64,000 bases of DNA. It comes from CAIWHR01 sp963816925. GTDB taxonomy: Bacteria; Pseudomonadota; Gammaproteobacteria; Burkholderiales; Casimicrobiaceae. The notes under the pieces are model-generated. The model made no database searches. It was not told the origin of the DNA and was given only the letters and a program-made list of their open reading frames with translations. This document shows, in pieces, positions 9,919-19,001 of the stretch. The stretch covers positions 186,001 to 250,000 of the forward strand of contig CAWFMY010000001.1 in NCBI GenBank assembly GCA_963816925.1. Reading direction: 5' to 3'. Made by a program: the position numbers and the translations under genes. Position 1 is the first letter of the stretch, and each line of letters opens with the position of its first letter.

Positions 9919-10335
9919 ATGACTACCCGCGTTCGCTTCATCCTTGCCGCGCTGCTCGCGGCGTTGGCGCTGGCCGGCGGCGGGCCGGCGCTGGCCGAGA
10001 AGATCGTCGTGCAGGTCAGCGACGGCAACCCCGTGACGTGGAACCAGGCGCTCAATGTCGTCGGCAACCTGCGCGAGGTCTACGGCGCCGACACGCAGAT
10101 CGAGCTCGTCGCGTTCGGCCAGGGGATCCACATGCTGAAGTTCGACGCCCCGGTGAGCTCGCGCGTGGTCGAGGCGCAGAAGAATCTCGGCGCGAAGATC
10201 TACGCGTGCGAGATCTCCATGGGCCGCAACAAGCTCGCCAAGAACGACATGGCGCCAGACGTCATCTTCGTACGCGCCGGCATCGAGCACATCATCACCC
10301 GCCAGCGCGAAGGCTGGGTCAACGTTCGCCCCTAG
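9919..10335 (+). CDS. Secreted DsrE-family protein
   Basis: The 138-residue protein opens with a signal peptide of about 26 residues (FILAALLAALALAGGGPALA, cleavage near ALAEK). A small DsrE/DsrF-like alpha/beta domain follows: VVQVSDGNP, LVAFGQGIHML and a cysteine in IYACEISMGRN. Cytoplasmic DsrE relatives handle sulfur; exported single-domain members like this are common in betaproteobacteria but poorly characterised. AGGAG precedes the ATG. Its stop overlaps the GTG start of the next gene, so the two are coupled. Confidence 0.8.
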   Translation: MTTRVRFILAALLAALALAGGGPALAEKIVVQVSDGNPVTWNQALNVVGNLREVYGADTQIELVAFGQGIHMLKFDAPVSSRVVEAQKNLGAKIYACEISMGRNKLAKNDMAPDVIFVRAGIEHIITRQREGWVNVRP

Positions 10336-11204
10336 TGTCCTCGTCGGTCACCCTTTCGATCGCCACCAACACGGCGATCGCCGCGGCCAAGGGCTTCGGC
10401 TTTGCGGTCACCGGCTCGCCGACGCTGTTCGCCGAGACCATCCATTCGCTCGCCGACGTCGGCAATCAGGTCCTGCTGAAGGTCGGCGAGGTCCGCGGGA
10501 AGGCAGGCCCGGACCGCGTGCATCCGTTCGGCCGCGGCCAGGAAAAATTCTTCTGGGCGCTCGTCTCGGCGGTCAGCATCTTTTTCGTCGGCTGCGGCAT
10601 CAACATCTATCACGGCATTCACGCCTGGCTCAATCCGGGAAGATCGGAGCCGTTCACGCTCCTCGTGCTGGGCCTGCTCCTGTTCGCACTTGCACTCGAG
10701 TCGTGGACGTTCATGGTCGCCTTCAGGGAGATCGGCGGCGCCAAGGGATTACGCGAGAATCGCAGCAACGTGACGGTGCTCGCCGTGCTGCTGGAAGACG
10801 GCGTCGCGCTGCTCGGCATCGTCCTCACGCTGATCGTCGCCGGCGTGTCGATCGTCGCCGGGCCGCATCCGGAATTCGACGCGTTCGTCGCCATTGTCGT
10901 CGGCGTGCTGCTGGGCGCGATGGCGCTTTTCCTCGCGGCGCTCAATCGCCGCCTGCTGATCGACACATCCGACGCGACGCTCGATCGAGCGGCCGAAGCC
11001 TGGCTCACGGGCCGCGGCATCACGGGCGAAGTGCGCTCGCTCATCCTCGACGACCGCCGCGCGGTGGTGTTCGTGCGCGCCGACCGGGAAGTACCGCAAT
11101 CCTATGCGCTGGGCGAGACCCTGAAGGCGCACCTCAAGGCTGCCCACGACCGGACCGTGGACGCCGTCTACTGGAAATTCCGGGCGGCATCCGCCGCGGC
11201 CTGA
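10335..11204 (+). CDS. Cation diffusion facilitator family metal transporter
   Basis: The 289-residue membrane protein begins at a GTG that overlaps the preceding stop (TAGTG). It has the cation diffusion facilitator pattern: ETIHSLADVGNQ in the second helix, with the metal-site Asp, and LLEDGVALLGIV in the fifth, plus four to six hydrophobic spans. HPFGRGQEKFFWALVSA is typical of the family's loop to helix 3. A soluble C-terminal domain follows. It would export divalent metals such as Zn, Fe or Co from the cytoplasm by proton antiport; the metal is not predictable. It is convergent with the MFS gene. Confidence 0.88.
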   Translation: MSSSVTLSIATNTAIAAAKGFGFAVTGSPTLFAETIHSLADVGNQVLLKVGEVRGKAGPDRVHPFGRGQEKFFWALVSAVSIFFVGCGINIYHGIHAWLNPGRSEPFTLLVLGLLLFALALESWTFMVAFREIGGAKGLRENRSNVTVLAVLLEDGVALLGIVLTLIVAGVSIVAGPHPEFDAFVAIVVGVLLGAMALFLAALNRRLLIDTSDATLDRAAEAWLTGRGITGEVRSLILDDRRAVVFVRADREVPQSYALGETLKAHLKAAHDRTVDAVYWKFRAASAAA

Positions 11205-11225
11205 CTGACGACGCCGCCCGTCGGA

Positions 11226-12410
11226 TCAGTTCGCGACCGCCGGACGCGTGCGACGCCGCCATCCAAGCCAGACCACCGCGCCCGCGATCAGCACCAGGAA
11301 CGGCAGCATGGCGCGATTCATCGTCTCCCACCCGACGGTCGACACCATCGCCCCCGAGGCGAGCGACGAAACCAGCATGGTGGAGAACACGATGAAGTCG
11401 TTGGCGCCCTGTGCGCGGGCCTTCTCGGCCGGGGCATAGCATTCGGTGAGCAGCGTCGTGCCGCCGGTGTACATGAAGTTCCAGCCGATGCCGAGCAGCG
11501 CCAGCGCGACCACGAAATGGGCGACGGTCGTGCCATTGAGCGCGACGGCCGTGCAAAGGCCCACCAGCACCGTGCCCGCGAGGATCACGTTGAGCACGCC
11601 GAAGCGCCGGATCAGCGAGCCGGTGAAAAAGCCCGGCGCGTACATCCCGACGACGTGCCATTCGATCACGAACGCCGCCGCGGCGAACGGGTGCGCGCAA
11701 AGGTCCATTGCAAGCGGCGTCGCGGTCATGAGCAGGTTCATGAGGCCGTAGCCCAGCGCGCCGGCAAGCACCGCCACGATGAACGTCGGCTGGCGCAGGA
11801 TCGCCGCGAGCGGCCGCCCGCCGCCGGCACGTTCCTCGATCGTCGGCGCCGGCACGTTCACGCGCGACTGGATCGCGAGCGCCACCACGGCGATCGCGGC
11901 AAGCACGACGAATGAGCCGAGAAACGGCGTGGCAAAAAGATGCATCGCCCAGAGCGCGCTTTGCGGCCCGAGGAAGCCGCCGGCGATGCCGCCCGCGAGC
12001 ACGAGCGAAATCGCCTTCGCCTTGTCCGCCGGCGCCGCGATTTCCGCCGCCGCGAACCGGTATTGCAATCCGATGGCGTTATAGATTCCGATGACGGCCG
12101 TCGCCACGCAATACAGCACGAAGCTCCTCTGGGCGATCGCGAAGGCCGCCAGCGCACAGCCGCCGACGTTGATCAGCGCGCCGGCCATGAATCCGGTCCG
12201 GCGCCCGACGCGCGCCATCCAGAGCGACGCCGGCATCGTCGCGAGCGCCGAACCGAGGACGTACGTGGAGACGCCCAGCGTCGCAAGGGCTTTGGTGCCC
12301 GCCAGTTCGAAACCGACGAGCCCGTTCATCGTGATGAGCCCGGCGCCGTTGGTCAGCAGCAGTGCCTGGCAGCAGGCGAGCAGGAAGATGTCTCGATACG
12401 ACGTGCGCAT
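11226..12410 (-). CDS. MFS permease, about 12 membrane spans
   Basis: The 394-residue protein is hydrophobic throughout, with the MFS cytoplasmic loop motif MARVGRRTGFMAG after the second span and a matching loop between the halves. Length fits a 12-span major facilitator. The later part (SGAMVSTVGWETMNRAMLPF) resembles sugar or drug-efflux MFS members of betaproteobacteria, but the substrate cannot be read from sequence. The ATG at 12410 is divergent from the DUF924 gene with only 47 bases between, so both promoters lie in that gap. Confidence 0.82.
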   Translation of the reverse strand: MRTSYRDIFLLACCQALLLTNGAGLITMNGLVGFELAGTKALATLGVSTYVLGSALATMPASLWMARVGRRTGFMAGALINVGGCALAAFAIAQRSFVLYCVATAVIGIYNAIGLQYRFAAAEIAAPADKAKAISLVLAGGIAGGFLGPQSALWAMHLFATPFLGSFVVLAAIAVVALAIQSRVNVPAPTIEERAGGGRPLAAILRQPTFIVAVLAGALGYGLMNLLMTATPLAMDLCAHPFAAAAFVIEWHVVGMYAPGFFTGSLIRRFGVLNVILAGTVLVGLCTAVALNGTTVAHFVVALALLGIGWNFMYTGGTTLLTECYAPAEKARAQGANDFIVFSTMLVSSLASGAMVSTVGWETMNRAMLPFLVLIAGAVVWLGWRRRTRPAVAN

Positions 12411-12445
12411 TCGGTGTCCGGATATCGGAGGTTTGATTTCGCCGC

Positions 12446-12457
12446 TATCATAACGTG
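12446..12457 (+). promoter_or_regulatory. Candidate -10 element directly before the DUF924 gene
   Basis: TATCAT at 12446-12451 sits seven bases before the ATG at 12458, again placing a predicted transcription start on the start codon. There is no Shine-Dalgarno and no good -35 at the standard distance. The geometry matches that of proA. Confidence 0.25.
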
Positions 12458-13030
12458 ATGAACCGCAATCCCCTGGCCGACGAGGTCCTCGCGTTCTGGT
12501 TCGGCCCGGCGCCGCACGCCGCGCGCGATGTCTGGTTTCGCAAGGATGCCGCGTTCGATGCGGAAATCGGATCCCGCTTCGGCACGGCGGTCGAGGCCGC
12601 GCTCGGCGGCGCGTTTGCCGAGTGGGCGACGACCCCTCATGGCGCGCTCGCGCGCGTGCTCCTGCTCGATCAATTCACGCGCAACATGTTTCGCGACACG
12701 CCGCGCGCGTTCGCCGGCGACGCACAGGCCTTGGCGACGGCCACGGCCGCGGTCGACGGCGGGCAGGATCGCGGGCTCGATCGCTACGAGCGCTGGTTCC
12801 TGTACATGCCCTTCGAGCACGCGGAGAACCTTGCCGCGCAGGAACGCTCGCTGGCGCTGTTCGGCGCGCTCACCGCCGAATCCGGCGATGCGGGCTTGCT
12901 CGAATGGGCGGAAAAGCACGCGGTCATCGTCCGCCGCTTCGGCCGCTACCCGCATCGCAACGCGATCCTCGGCCGCGCCTCCACGCCCGAGGAGGTCGCG
13001 TTTCTGAGCGAACCCGGCTCGCGCTTCTGA
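12458..13030 (+). CDS. DUF924 family protein
   Basis: The 190-residue protein matches the DUF924 family. It has an N-terminal VLAFWFGP motif followed by WFRKDAAFDAEI, a central LLLDQFTRNMFRDTP, YMPFEHAENLAAQE, and a final HAVIVRRFGRYPHRNAILGR. The fold is alpha-helical and TPR-like; biochemical function is unknown. I chose the ATG at 12458 over the GTG one codon upstream. It stands 29 bases before nadD and may be cotranscribed with it. Confidence 0.88.
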   Translation: MNRNPLADEVLAFWFGPAPHAARDVWFRKDAAFDAEIGSRFGTAVEAALGGAFAEWATTPHGALARVLLLDQFTRNMFRDTPRAFAGDAQALATATAAVDGGQDRGLDRYERWFLYMPFEHAENLAAQERSLALFGALTAESGDAGLLEWAEKHAVIVRRFGRYPHRNAILGRASTPEEVAFLSEPGSRF

Positions 13031-13059
13031 GCGGCGCGGCCGCTTTTCGTCGATCCGCC

Positions 13060-13756
13060 ATGACTTCCACCGCGCTCGGCATTCTCGGGGGCACGTTCGA
13101 TCCGGTTCACTACGGCCACCTCGAACTCGCGCGCGAGCTTCGCGCCGCGCTGCCGCTCTCCCCTGTGTGCCTGTTGCCCGCGGGCGATCCGCCGCATCGC
13201 GCGGCGCCTTCCGCCTCGGCCGCGGATCGGCTCGCCATGCTCCGGCTCGCGGTGGCCGGGTATCCCGGGCTCGAGGTCGATGCGCGTGAAATCGAGCGGC
13301 CCGGCCCCAGCTACACGGTCCCCACCCTCGAAGCGCTGCGCAAGGAAGACGTCGCGCGTCCGCTCGCGCTCATCGTCGGCGCCGACGCCTTCCTGGGGCT
13401 TCCCGCCTGGCACCGCTGGCGCGAGCTGTTCGGCCTCGCGCACGTCGTCGTCGTCGCGCGCCCCGGCGTCGAATTCGATCTCGAGCGCGCGCCCGCGCTG
13501 CTGGCCGAGTGGGAGCACCGACATGTGCGCGCACCCGGGCGCACTGCTCGCGGCACCGGCCGGCGCGATCCTCGTGCAACCGGTCACCGCGCACGACATT
13601 TCCGCGACCGCCATCCGCGCCCGGCTGGCGCGGGGAGCCGAGGGCCGCGACGAAGTGCGTGGTTTGCTTCCGCCCGCGGTTTTGGCCTATATTGAGCGCA
13701 ACCAACTCTATCGATCCCCCCCGTGCCCATCAGAAAGCTCTCCAAGATCGCCGTAA
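13060..13756 (+). CDS. nadD: Nicotinate-nucleotide adenylyltransferase (one frameshift)
   Basis: NadD converts nicotinate mononucleotide to deamido-NAD. The nucleotidyltransferase signature ILGGTFDPVHYGH is at the N-terminus. LPAGDPPHR, LIVGADAFLGLPAWHRW and the C-terminal HDISATAIRARLARG (ISSTxxR-type) motif complete the enzyme. The frame moves around 13505-13545, and the span is one base over a multiple of three. The protein normally ends near AYIERNQLYR, and the extra residues overlap the rsfS start. The gene is normally essential, so the break is probably a sequence error. Confidence 0.92.
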
Positions 13757-14091
13757 CCGCCCTCGAAGACATCAAGGCCCGCGACATCACGGTCTTCGAC
13801 GTCCGCAAGCTCACCAACCTGTACGACACCCTCGTCATCGCCACCGCCGAATCGAACCGGCAGGTGAAGGCGCTCGCGCACCACGTCCGCGACAAGCTCA
13901 AGGCAGCCGGCGCGGACATCATCGGCGTCGAGGGCGAGGAAACCGGCGAATGGGTGCTGGTCGATGCCGGCGAGATCATCGTCCACATCATGCAGCCCGC
14001 GGTGCGCGTGCACTACAACCTCGAAGAGCTCTGGTCGACCGGCAAGCCCGCGCGTGCACGCGCAAAGGCCACCGACCGCAGGGCAGCGTAG
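13723..14091 (+). CDS. rsfS: Ribosomal silencing factor RsfS
   Basis: The 122-residue protein begins at GTG 13723 and carries the RsfS/Iojap pattern: LEDIKARDITVFDVRKLT, YDTLVIATAESNRQVKALA, GEETGEWVLVDAGEIIVHIM and the final YNLEELW. RsfS binds uL14 on the large ribosomal subunit and blocks subunit joining in starvation. It lies within the nadD-rsfS-rlmH order conserved in betaproteobacteria. Confidence 0.95.
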   Translation: MPIRKLSKIAVTALEDIKARDITVFDVRKLTNLYDTLVIATAESNRQVKALAHHVRDKLKAAGADIIGVEGEETGEWVLVDAGEIIVHIMQPAVRVHYNLEELWSTGKPARARAKATDRRAA

Positions 14092-14134
14092 CGGCCGCTG
14101 GAACTCCGCGCACACGCCAAGGTGCGGCCCGTCG

Positions 14135-14602
14135 ATGAACCTGCGCGTCGTTGCGCTCGGCCACCGGATGCCGGCGTGGGTGACCGCCGGCTGGGACGAA
14201 TATGCGCGCCGGCTGCCCCGCGAGTTCGTCCTCGAGCTCGTGGCGCTGAAACCCGAGTCGCGTGAAAGCGGCAAGCCGGTTGCCCGATTGCTGGCGGCGG
14301 AAGCCGTGCGAATCGCCGCCGCCTGCAAGGGCGCGCTCACGGTCGCGTTGGACGAGCGCGGCCGGGCGTGGACGACGCGCGACCTGGCCGATCGGATCGC
14401 GCGCTGGCGCGACGATGCGCGCGATGTCGCCTTCGTGATCGGCAGCGCCGACGGACTCGCCGAAGCCGTCAAGCGCGATGCGCAAGCAGTGGTCGCCATG
14501 TCCGCAATGACGCTCCCCCACGCACTCGTGCGCGTGTTGCTCGCCGAGCAGCTGTATCGGGCGACGAGCCTGCTCGCCGGACATCCTTACCATCGCGACT
14601 AG
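14135..14602 (+). CDS. rlmH: 23S rRNA pseudouridine-1915 N3-methyltransferase RlmH
   Basis: The 155-residue SPOUT methyltransferase is full length. It has LDERGRAWTTRDLADRI, the SAM-binding FVIGSADGLAEAV, and the C-terminal knot LPHALVRVLLAEQLYRATSL ending HPYHRD. It methylates pseudouridine 1915 in helix 69 of 23S rRNA at the ribosomal A site. The start MNLRVVALGHRMP matches family N-termini. Confidence 0.95.
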   Translation: MNLRVVALGHRMPAWVTAGWDEYARRLPREFVLELVALKPESRESGKPVARLLAAEAVRIAAACKGALTVALDERGRAWTTRDLADRIARWRDDARDVAFVIGSADGLAEAVKRDAQAVVAMSAMTLPHALVRVLLAEQLYRATSLLAGHPYHRD

Positions 14603-14609
14603 GGCGAAC

Positions 14610-15224
14610 ATGTCGGCCCCCGATCTCTATCTCGCGTCACGCAGCCCGCGTCGGCAGGAGCTCCTTCGTCAGCTGGGTGTCAATTTCGAGCTCATCCGGA
14701 TGCGCGAAAGCGCGGGGCGTCCGTACGACGTCGTCGAAATGGCGCTCGACGACGAGCCGGCGCTGCACTACGTCGAGCGCATGGCCCGCACGAAGGCCGC
14801 CGTCGGCGCACAGCACATGCTCCGCCGGAGCCTGGCGCCGCGGCCCGTGCTCGGCGCCGATACGGAAGTGGTGCTGGACGGCACGATCTTCGGCAAGCCG
14901 CGCGACGAGCTCGATGCGGCGCGCATGCTCGCACTTCTTTCCGGCCGCACGCATCACGTCCATACCGCGGTCGCGATCAGCTGGGAAAATGAAGTCCTCG
15001 CCGAGATCGCGACATCCGCCGTCACCTTTCGCGAGCTCACGCAGGCGGAAATCGGCCGCTACGTTGCCACGGGCGAAGCCGCCGACAAGGCGGGCGCGTA
15101 TGCGATCCAGGGACGCGCTGCGGCGTTCGTCAGCCGCCTCGAAGGCAGCTATTCGGGCGTCATGGGGTTGCCGCTCTTCGAGACCGCCCTCCTCCTCGCC
15201 CGGATCGGGGCCGCCGTGCTATAA
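14610..15224 (+). CDS. maf: Maf-family nucleotide pyrophosphatase
   Basis: The 204-residue protein has the Maf signature: LASRSPRRQELLRQLGV at the N-terminus, VLGADTEVVLDGTIFGKP with the catalytic Asp, LSGRTHHVHTAVA, and YAIQGRAAAFV..LEGSYSGVMGLPL. Maf proteins hydrolyse dTTP/UTP or modified nucleotides and help to keep them out of nucleic acids. It sits between rlmH and rng, seven bases after rlmH. The subtype (dTTP/UTP versus m7GTP) is not certain from motifs alone. Confidence 0.93.
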   Translation: MSAPDLYLASRSPRRQELLRQLGVNFELIRMRESAGRPYDVVEMALDDEPALHYVERMARTKAAVGAQHMLRRSLAPRPVLGADTEVVLDGTIFGKPRDELDAARMLALLSGRTHHVHTAVAISWENEVLAEIATSAVTFRELTQAEIGRYVATGEAADKAGAYAIQGRAAAFVSRLEGSYSGVMGLPLFETALLLARIGAAVL

Positions 15225-15276
15225 GAGCGGCAACCCCTGCCGCTGACCACGGCCGAAATGCAAAGCTTGCCGCCCG

Positions 15277-16740
15277 ATGAGCCATGAAATACTCATCAAC
15301 GTAACGCCGCAGGAAACCCGCGTCGCCATGCTCGAGCAGGGCGTCGTGCAGGAATTGCACATCGAGCGTTCCAGCGCGCGCGGGCTCGTCGGCAACATCT
15401 GCCTCGGCCGCGTGGCGCGCGTGCTGCCCGGCATGCAGAGCGCGTTCGTCGAGATCGGGCTCGAGCGCGCGGCGTTTCTGCACATCGCCGACATCTGGGA
15501 GCACCGACAGAACGGCCACGGCGGCGCCGACACGCGCCCGATCGAGAAGATCCTGCACGAAGGCCAGCCGCTGCTCGTGCAGGTGATCAAGGATCCGATC
15601 GGGACCAAGGGCGCGCGGCTCTCCACGCAGGTCAGCCTGGCGGGGCGCCTCCTCGTCTATCTGCCGCAGGACTCGCACATCGGGATCTCGCAGCGGATCG
15701 AGGACGAAGCCGAGCGCGAGATCCTGCGCGAAAAACTCCAGCTGCTGCTGCCGGAAGGGATGACCGGCGGCTTCATCATCCGCACGATGGCCGAGACCGC
15801 CACCGAGCGCGAGATGAAAAACGACATCGACTACCTGACCAAGTTGTGGCGCGACCTCAACGAAGGCGCGCGCGAAAAACCGGCGCCGACCCTCCTCTAC
15901 CAGGACCTTTCGCTCGCGCAGCGGGTGCTGCGCGACATGGCGACCGAGGAGACGGAGCGCATCGTCGTCGACTCGCGGGAGACCTTCGTGCGGATGCAGG
16001 AGTTCGCGCGCGAATACACGCCGGCGCTCGTCGACCGCATCCACCATCACGCGGGCGAGCGGCCGCTGTTCGACCTGAACAGCGTGGAGGACGAAATCGA
16101 GCGCGCGCTGGGCCGGCGCGTCGACCTCAAGTCCGGCGGCTACCTGATCGTCGACCAGACCGAGGCGATGACGACGATCGACGTCAACACCGGCGGCTTC
16201 GTCGGCGGCCGCAGCTTCGACGACACGATCTTCAAGACCAATCTCGAGGCGGCGCAGGTCATCGCGCGGCAGCTGCGACTGCGCAACCTCGGCGGCATCA
16301 TCATCATCGATTTCATCGACATGGAGAACGCCGACCACCGCAACGCGGTGCTGGCGGAGCTCAATCGCGCGCTCGAGCGCGACCGCACGCGGCTCACGGT
16401 CAACGGCTTCACGCAGCTCGGCCTGGTCGAGATGACGAGGAAGCGCACGCGCGAGTCGCTGGCGCATGTCCTCTGCGAGCCCTGCCCGACCTGCCACGGC
16501 CGGGGCGAGCTCAAGACCGCGCAGACGGTCTGCTACGAGATCCTGCGGGAGATCATCCGCGAGGCGCGGCAATTCAACGCGCGCGAATTCCGCATCCTCG
16601 CCGCGCAGCCGGTGATCGACCTGTTCCTCGACGAGGAATCGCAGTCGCTCGCCCAGCTCGGCGATTTCATCGGCAAGCCGATCTCGCTGCAGGTCGAGTC
16701 GATCTACACGCAGGAGCAGTACGACATCGTGCTCATCTGA
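15277..16740 (+). CDS. rng: Ribonuclease G
   Basis: At 487 residues this is RNase G rather than the longer RNase E. An S1 domain is near the N-terminus (GNICLGRVARVLPGMQSAFV). The catalytic DNase I-like domain includes IDVNTGGFVGGRS and IIIIDFIDMENADHR, with the magnesium-binding aspartates. The zinc-link CEPCPTCHGRGELKT follows near residue 405. It matures the 5' end of 16S rRNA and degrades some mRNAs. maf-rng is a conserved order. A TATAAG at 15220-15225, overlapping the maf stop, is a possible extra -10. Confidence 0.96.
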   Translation: MSHEILINVTPQETRVAMLEQGVVQELHIERSSARGLVGNICLGRVARVLPGMQSAFVEIGLERAAFLHIADIWEHRQNGHGGADTRPIEKILHEGQPLLVQVIKDPIGTKGARLSTQVSLAGRLLVYLPQDSHIGISQRIEDEAEREILREKLQLLLPEGMTGGFIIRTMAETATEREMKNDIDYLTKLWRDLNEGAREKPAPTLLYQDLSLAQRVLRDMATEETERIVVDSRETFVRMQEFAREYTPALVDRIHHHAGERPLFDLNSVEDEIERALGRRVDLKSGGYLIVDQTEAMTTIDVNTGGFVGGRSFDDTIFKTNLEAAQVIARQLRLRNLGGIIIIDFIDMENADHRNAVLAELNRALERDRTRLTVNGFTQLGLVEMTRKRTRESLAHVLCEPCPTCHGRGELKTAQTVCYEILREIIREARQFNAREFRILAAQPVIDLFLDEESQSLAQLGDFIGKPISLQVESIYTQEQYDIVLI

Positions 16741-16798
16741 CCAGCGGCGTACGGCCCGCGCCGCGGTCGCCCGCATCCCGGGCCGAAGGGGAATCGCC

Positions 16799-17814
16799 AT
16801 GATCCTGTCCTATCGTCATGCCACCGCCCTCGCCGTCGCCCTGTTGGTGAACGTCGACGTGGGCTGCGGAACGGCCCTCGCCGCCGGTCAGCGATCGTTC
16901 GTGTCGACCGCCGGAGTCGACAATCCCGCGTGCTCGATTGCCGCGCCCTGCCGCGCGTTCGCTGCCGCCCTCACGGCGACCGGCGCAGGCGGCGAGATCA
17001 TAGCGCTCGACTCGGGCGGCTATGGTCCGGTGACGATCGCGCAATCGGTATCGATCATCGCCGCGCCGGGGGTCTACGCTGGAATCAGCGTGACCTCCGG
17101 ACACGGCATCACGATCGCGACGGCCGTGACCGACTCCGTCGTGTTGCGCGGGCTCACGATCAACAACCAGGGGTCGAACGGACGCGGCATCTACATCACC
17201 GGCGCGGGCTTCGTCCGCATCGACAACGTCCACGTCTCGGGCTTCACGTTGTCGTCCGGGCTCAATGCCACGCCTTCCGACACGCTACAGATCGACATCC
17301 GGGAAAGCGTTTTCCGCGCCAACAACTACGGCATCGCGCTCAATCACCGGAATGCGGCCGCAACCGTGCAGATTTCCGGAACCATCGCAGGTGTCGAGAT
17401 CTCCAACAACAATGTGGACGGCCTCGCCGCCGGCAACAACGTCACGCATGTCGCTGACGCGCTCGATCATCGCGAAGAACGCCGGCCGGGGAATCGGATC
17501 GATCCTGATCGCCGGGCAGATCGAGCTACGTCAGCATCGACGGTTGCGAAATCGCCGAGAACAACCAGGCGGTGTATCCGGGAGATACGCCGGGAACCTC
17601 GGTATTCGAGGTGAGCCGAAGCCACGTCGTCGCCAACATTACCGGGCTGGCCGCGGGCGCGAACTCGACCATCCGGGTTTCCGACAGCGTGATCGAAGGC
17701 AATGCGTACGGCGTCAACCTCGGGCCGGGCGGCATCGTCGAGTCGGCGGGCAACAATGTCTTGCGCGGCAACGCCAACTTCGAGCCCGTGCTCACGACGT
17801 TTTCGCTGCGCTGA
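16799..17814 (+). CDS. Secreted right-handed parallel beta-helix protein, copy 1 (two frameshifts)
   Basis: A signal peptide of about 30 residues (LAVALLVNVDVGCGTALAAG) leads into a repetitive domain rich in Val/Ile/Asn/Gly, with LDSGGYGPVTI, IAAPGVYAGISV, LRGLTINNQG and later VSDSVIEGNAYGVNLGPG. These are coils of a pectate-lyase-like solenoid. The frame shifts near 17450 and again near 17518, and the span exceeds a multiple of three by two. Restored length is about 338 residues. There are no recognisable catalytic residues; such proteins bind or cleave polysaccharides, or act as surface proteins. It is a close paralogue of the next gene. Confidence 0.75.
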
Positions 17815-17956
17815 CACCCGCGTCGCGTCGATGTTGCAACGGGCCTCGAGCCCCGGAGCGCGCACCGCGTCGCTTATACTCGTTGCCGTCAGTTCCGACC
17901 GCAGGCGTCCGGCCCGCGCGGCGGTCGGATGCCCACTCGGGTCGCCGGGAGTTGCC

Positions 17957-18971
17957 ATGCTGCTGTCGCGCCACGTCGTCGGTCTCTGTGCGGCCATGCT
18001 CACGTTCGCATTTTCCACGTCCACGACGGTCCACGCCGCCGGGCAACGATCGTTCGTCGCGACCACGGGCGTCGACAACGCTGCATGCTCGATCGCGGCT
18101 CCCTGCCGCTCGTTTGGCGCTGCGGTGACGGCCACCAGCGCCGGCGGCGAAGTCATCGTCCTGGATTCGGGCGGTTATGGGCCGGTGACGATCACCAAAC
18201 CGATCGCCATCATCGCCCCCTCCGGCGTCTACGCGGGCATCTCCGTCCTCGCAGGCGACGGGGTGACGGTCACGACGTCGAATGTCCTCGATCGCGTCAC
18301 GCTGAACGGGCTCACGATCAACAACCAGGGAGCGACGGGCAGCGGCATCGTCTACAACGGGATCGGCAGGCTTCTTGTCGTCAATACCGTGGTGAACGGC
18401 TTCTCGTCGGCGGGATCAGCCGGCCTCAACTTCACGCCCACGGCATCGAGCAACCTGCGCGTCGAGAACTCGGAGTTCCGACGTGAACGCGACCGGGATC
18501 AACGTCCAACCACCGTCGGGAGCGACGACGTCCGCCGTTCTCGACAAGGTCATTGCCGTGTCGTCGTCAAGCGTGGGCATCTTTATCCAGAACCAAACGG
18601 TCGCGACGCTGCGCGATGTCCAGGCGATCTCCAACGGCGCTGCGGGTGTCGGAACGAATACGATTGCCGGCTCGACGCTCACGATCAGCGTCGACAATTC
18701 CGAGCTTTCCAACAACAACTACGGGATCACGCCGGGCGGCGACGCCGGAACCGAGATCGTATCGGTCCAAAACTGCAACATCGCGAACAATGTGACGGGA
18801 GGCATTCGCTCGGACAACGCTTCGACGCTGCGCCTCGCGAATTCGACGATCACGGGAAACCCCACGGGCCTTATCACGTCCGGCACGGGGCAGATCATCT
18901 CGATGGGCAACAACTGGATCCAGGGCAACACCACCAACGGCACACCGACGTCCACACTCGGCGGCAGCTGA
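17957..18971 (+). CDS. Secreted right-handed parallel beta-helix protein, copy 2 (one frameshift)
   Basis: The signal peptide (LCAAMLTFAFSTSTTVHAAG) is followed by a domain that repeats copy 1 almost motif for motif: AAGQRSFV, GVDNAACSIAAPCRSFGAAV, LDSGGYGPVTI, GVYAGISV and LTINNQG. The frame changes once at 18478-18485 (NSEF then VNATGIN), one base over. The second half has more regular coils (LANSTITGNPTGLITSG, MGNNWIQGNTTNG). Restored length is about 338 residues. Function is unknown. A TATACT at 17875-17880 could be its -10. Bases just upstream of the ATG also resemble those upstream of copy 1. Confidence 0.75.
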
Positions 18972-19001
18972 CGGCCCTGTCACGGAAGGCAGGATAACGC
19001 C

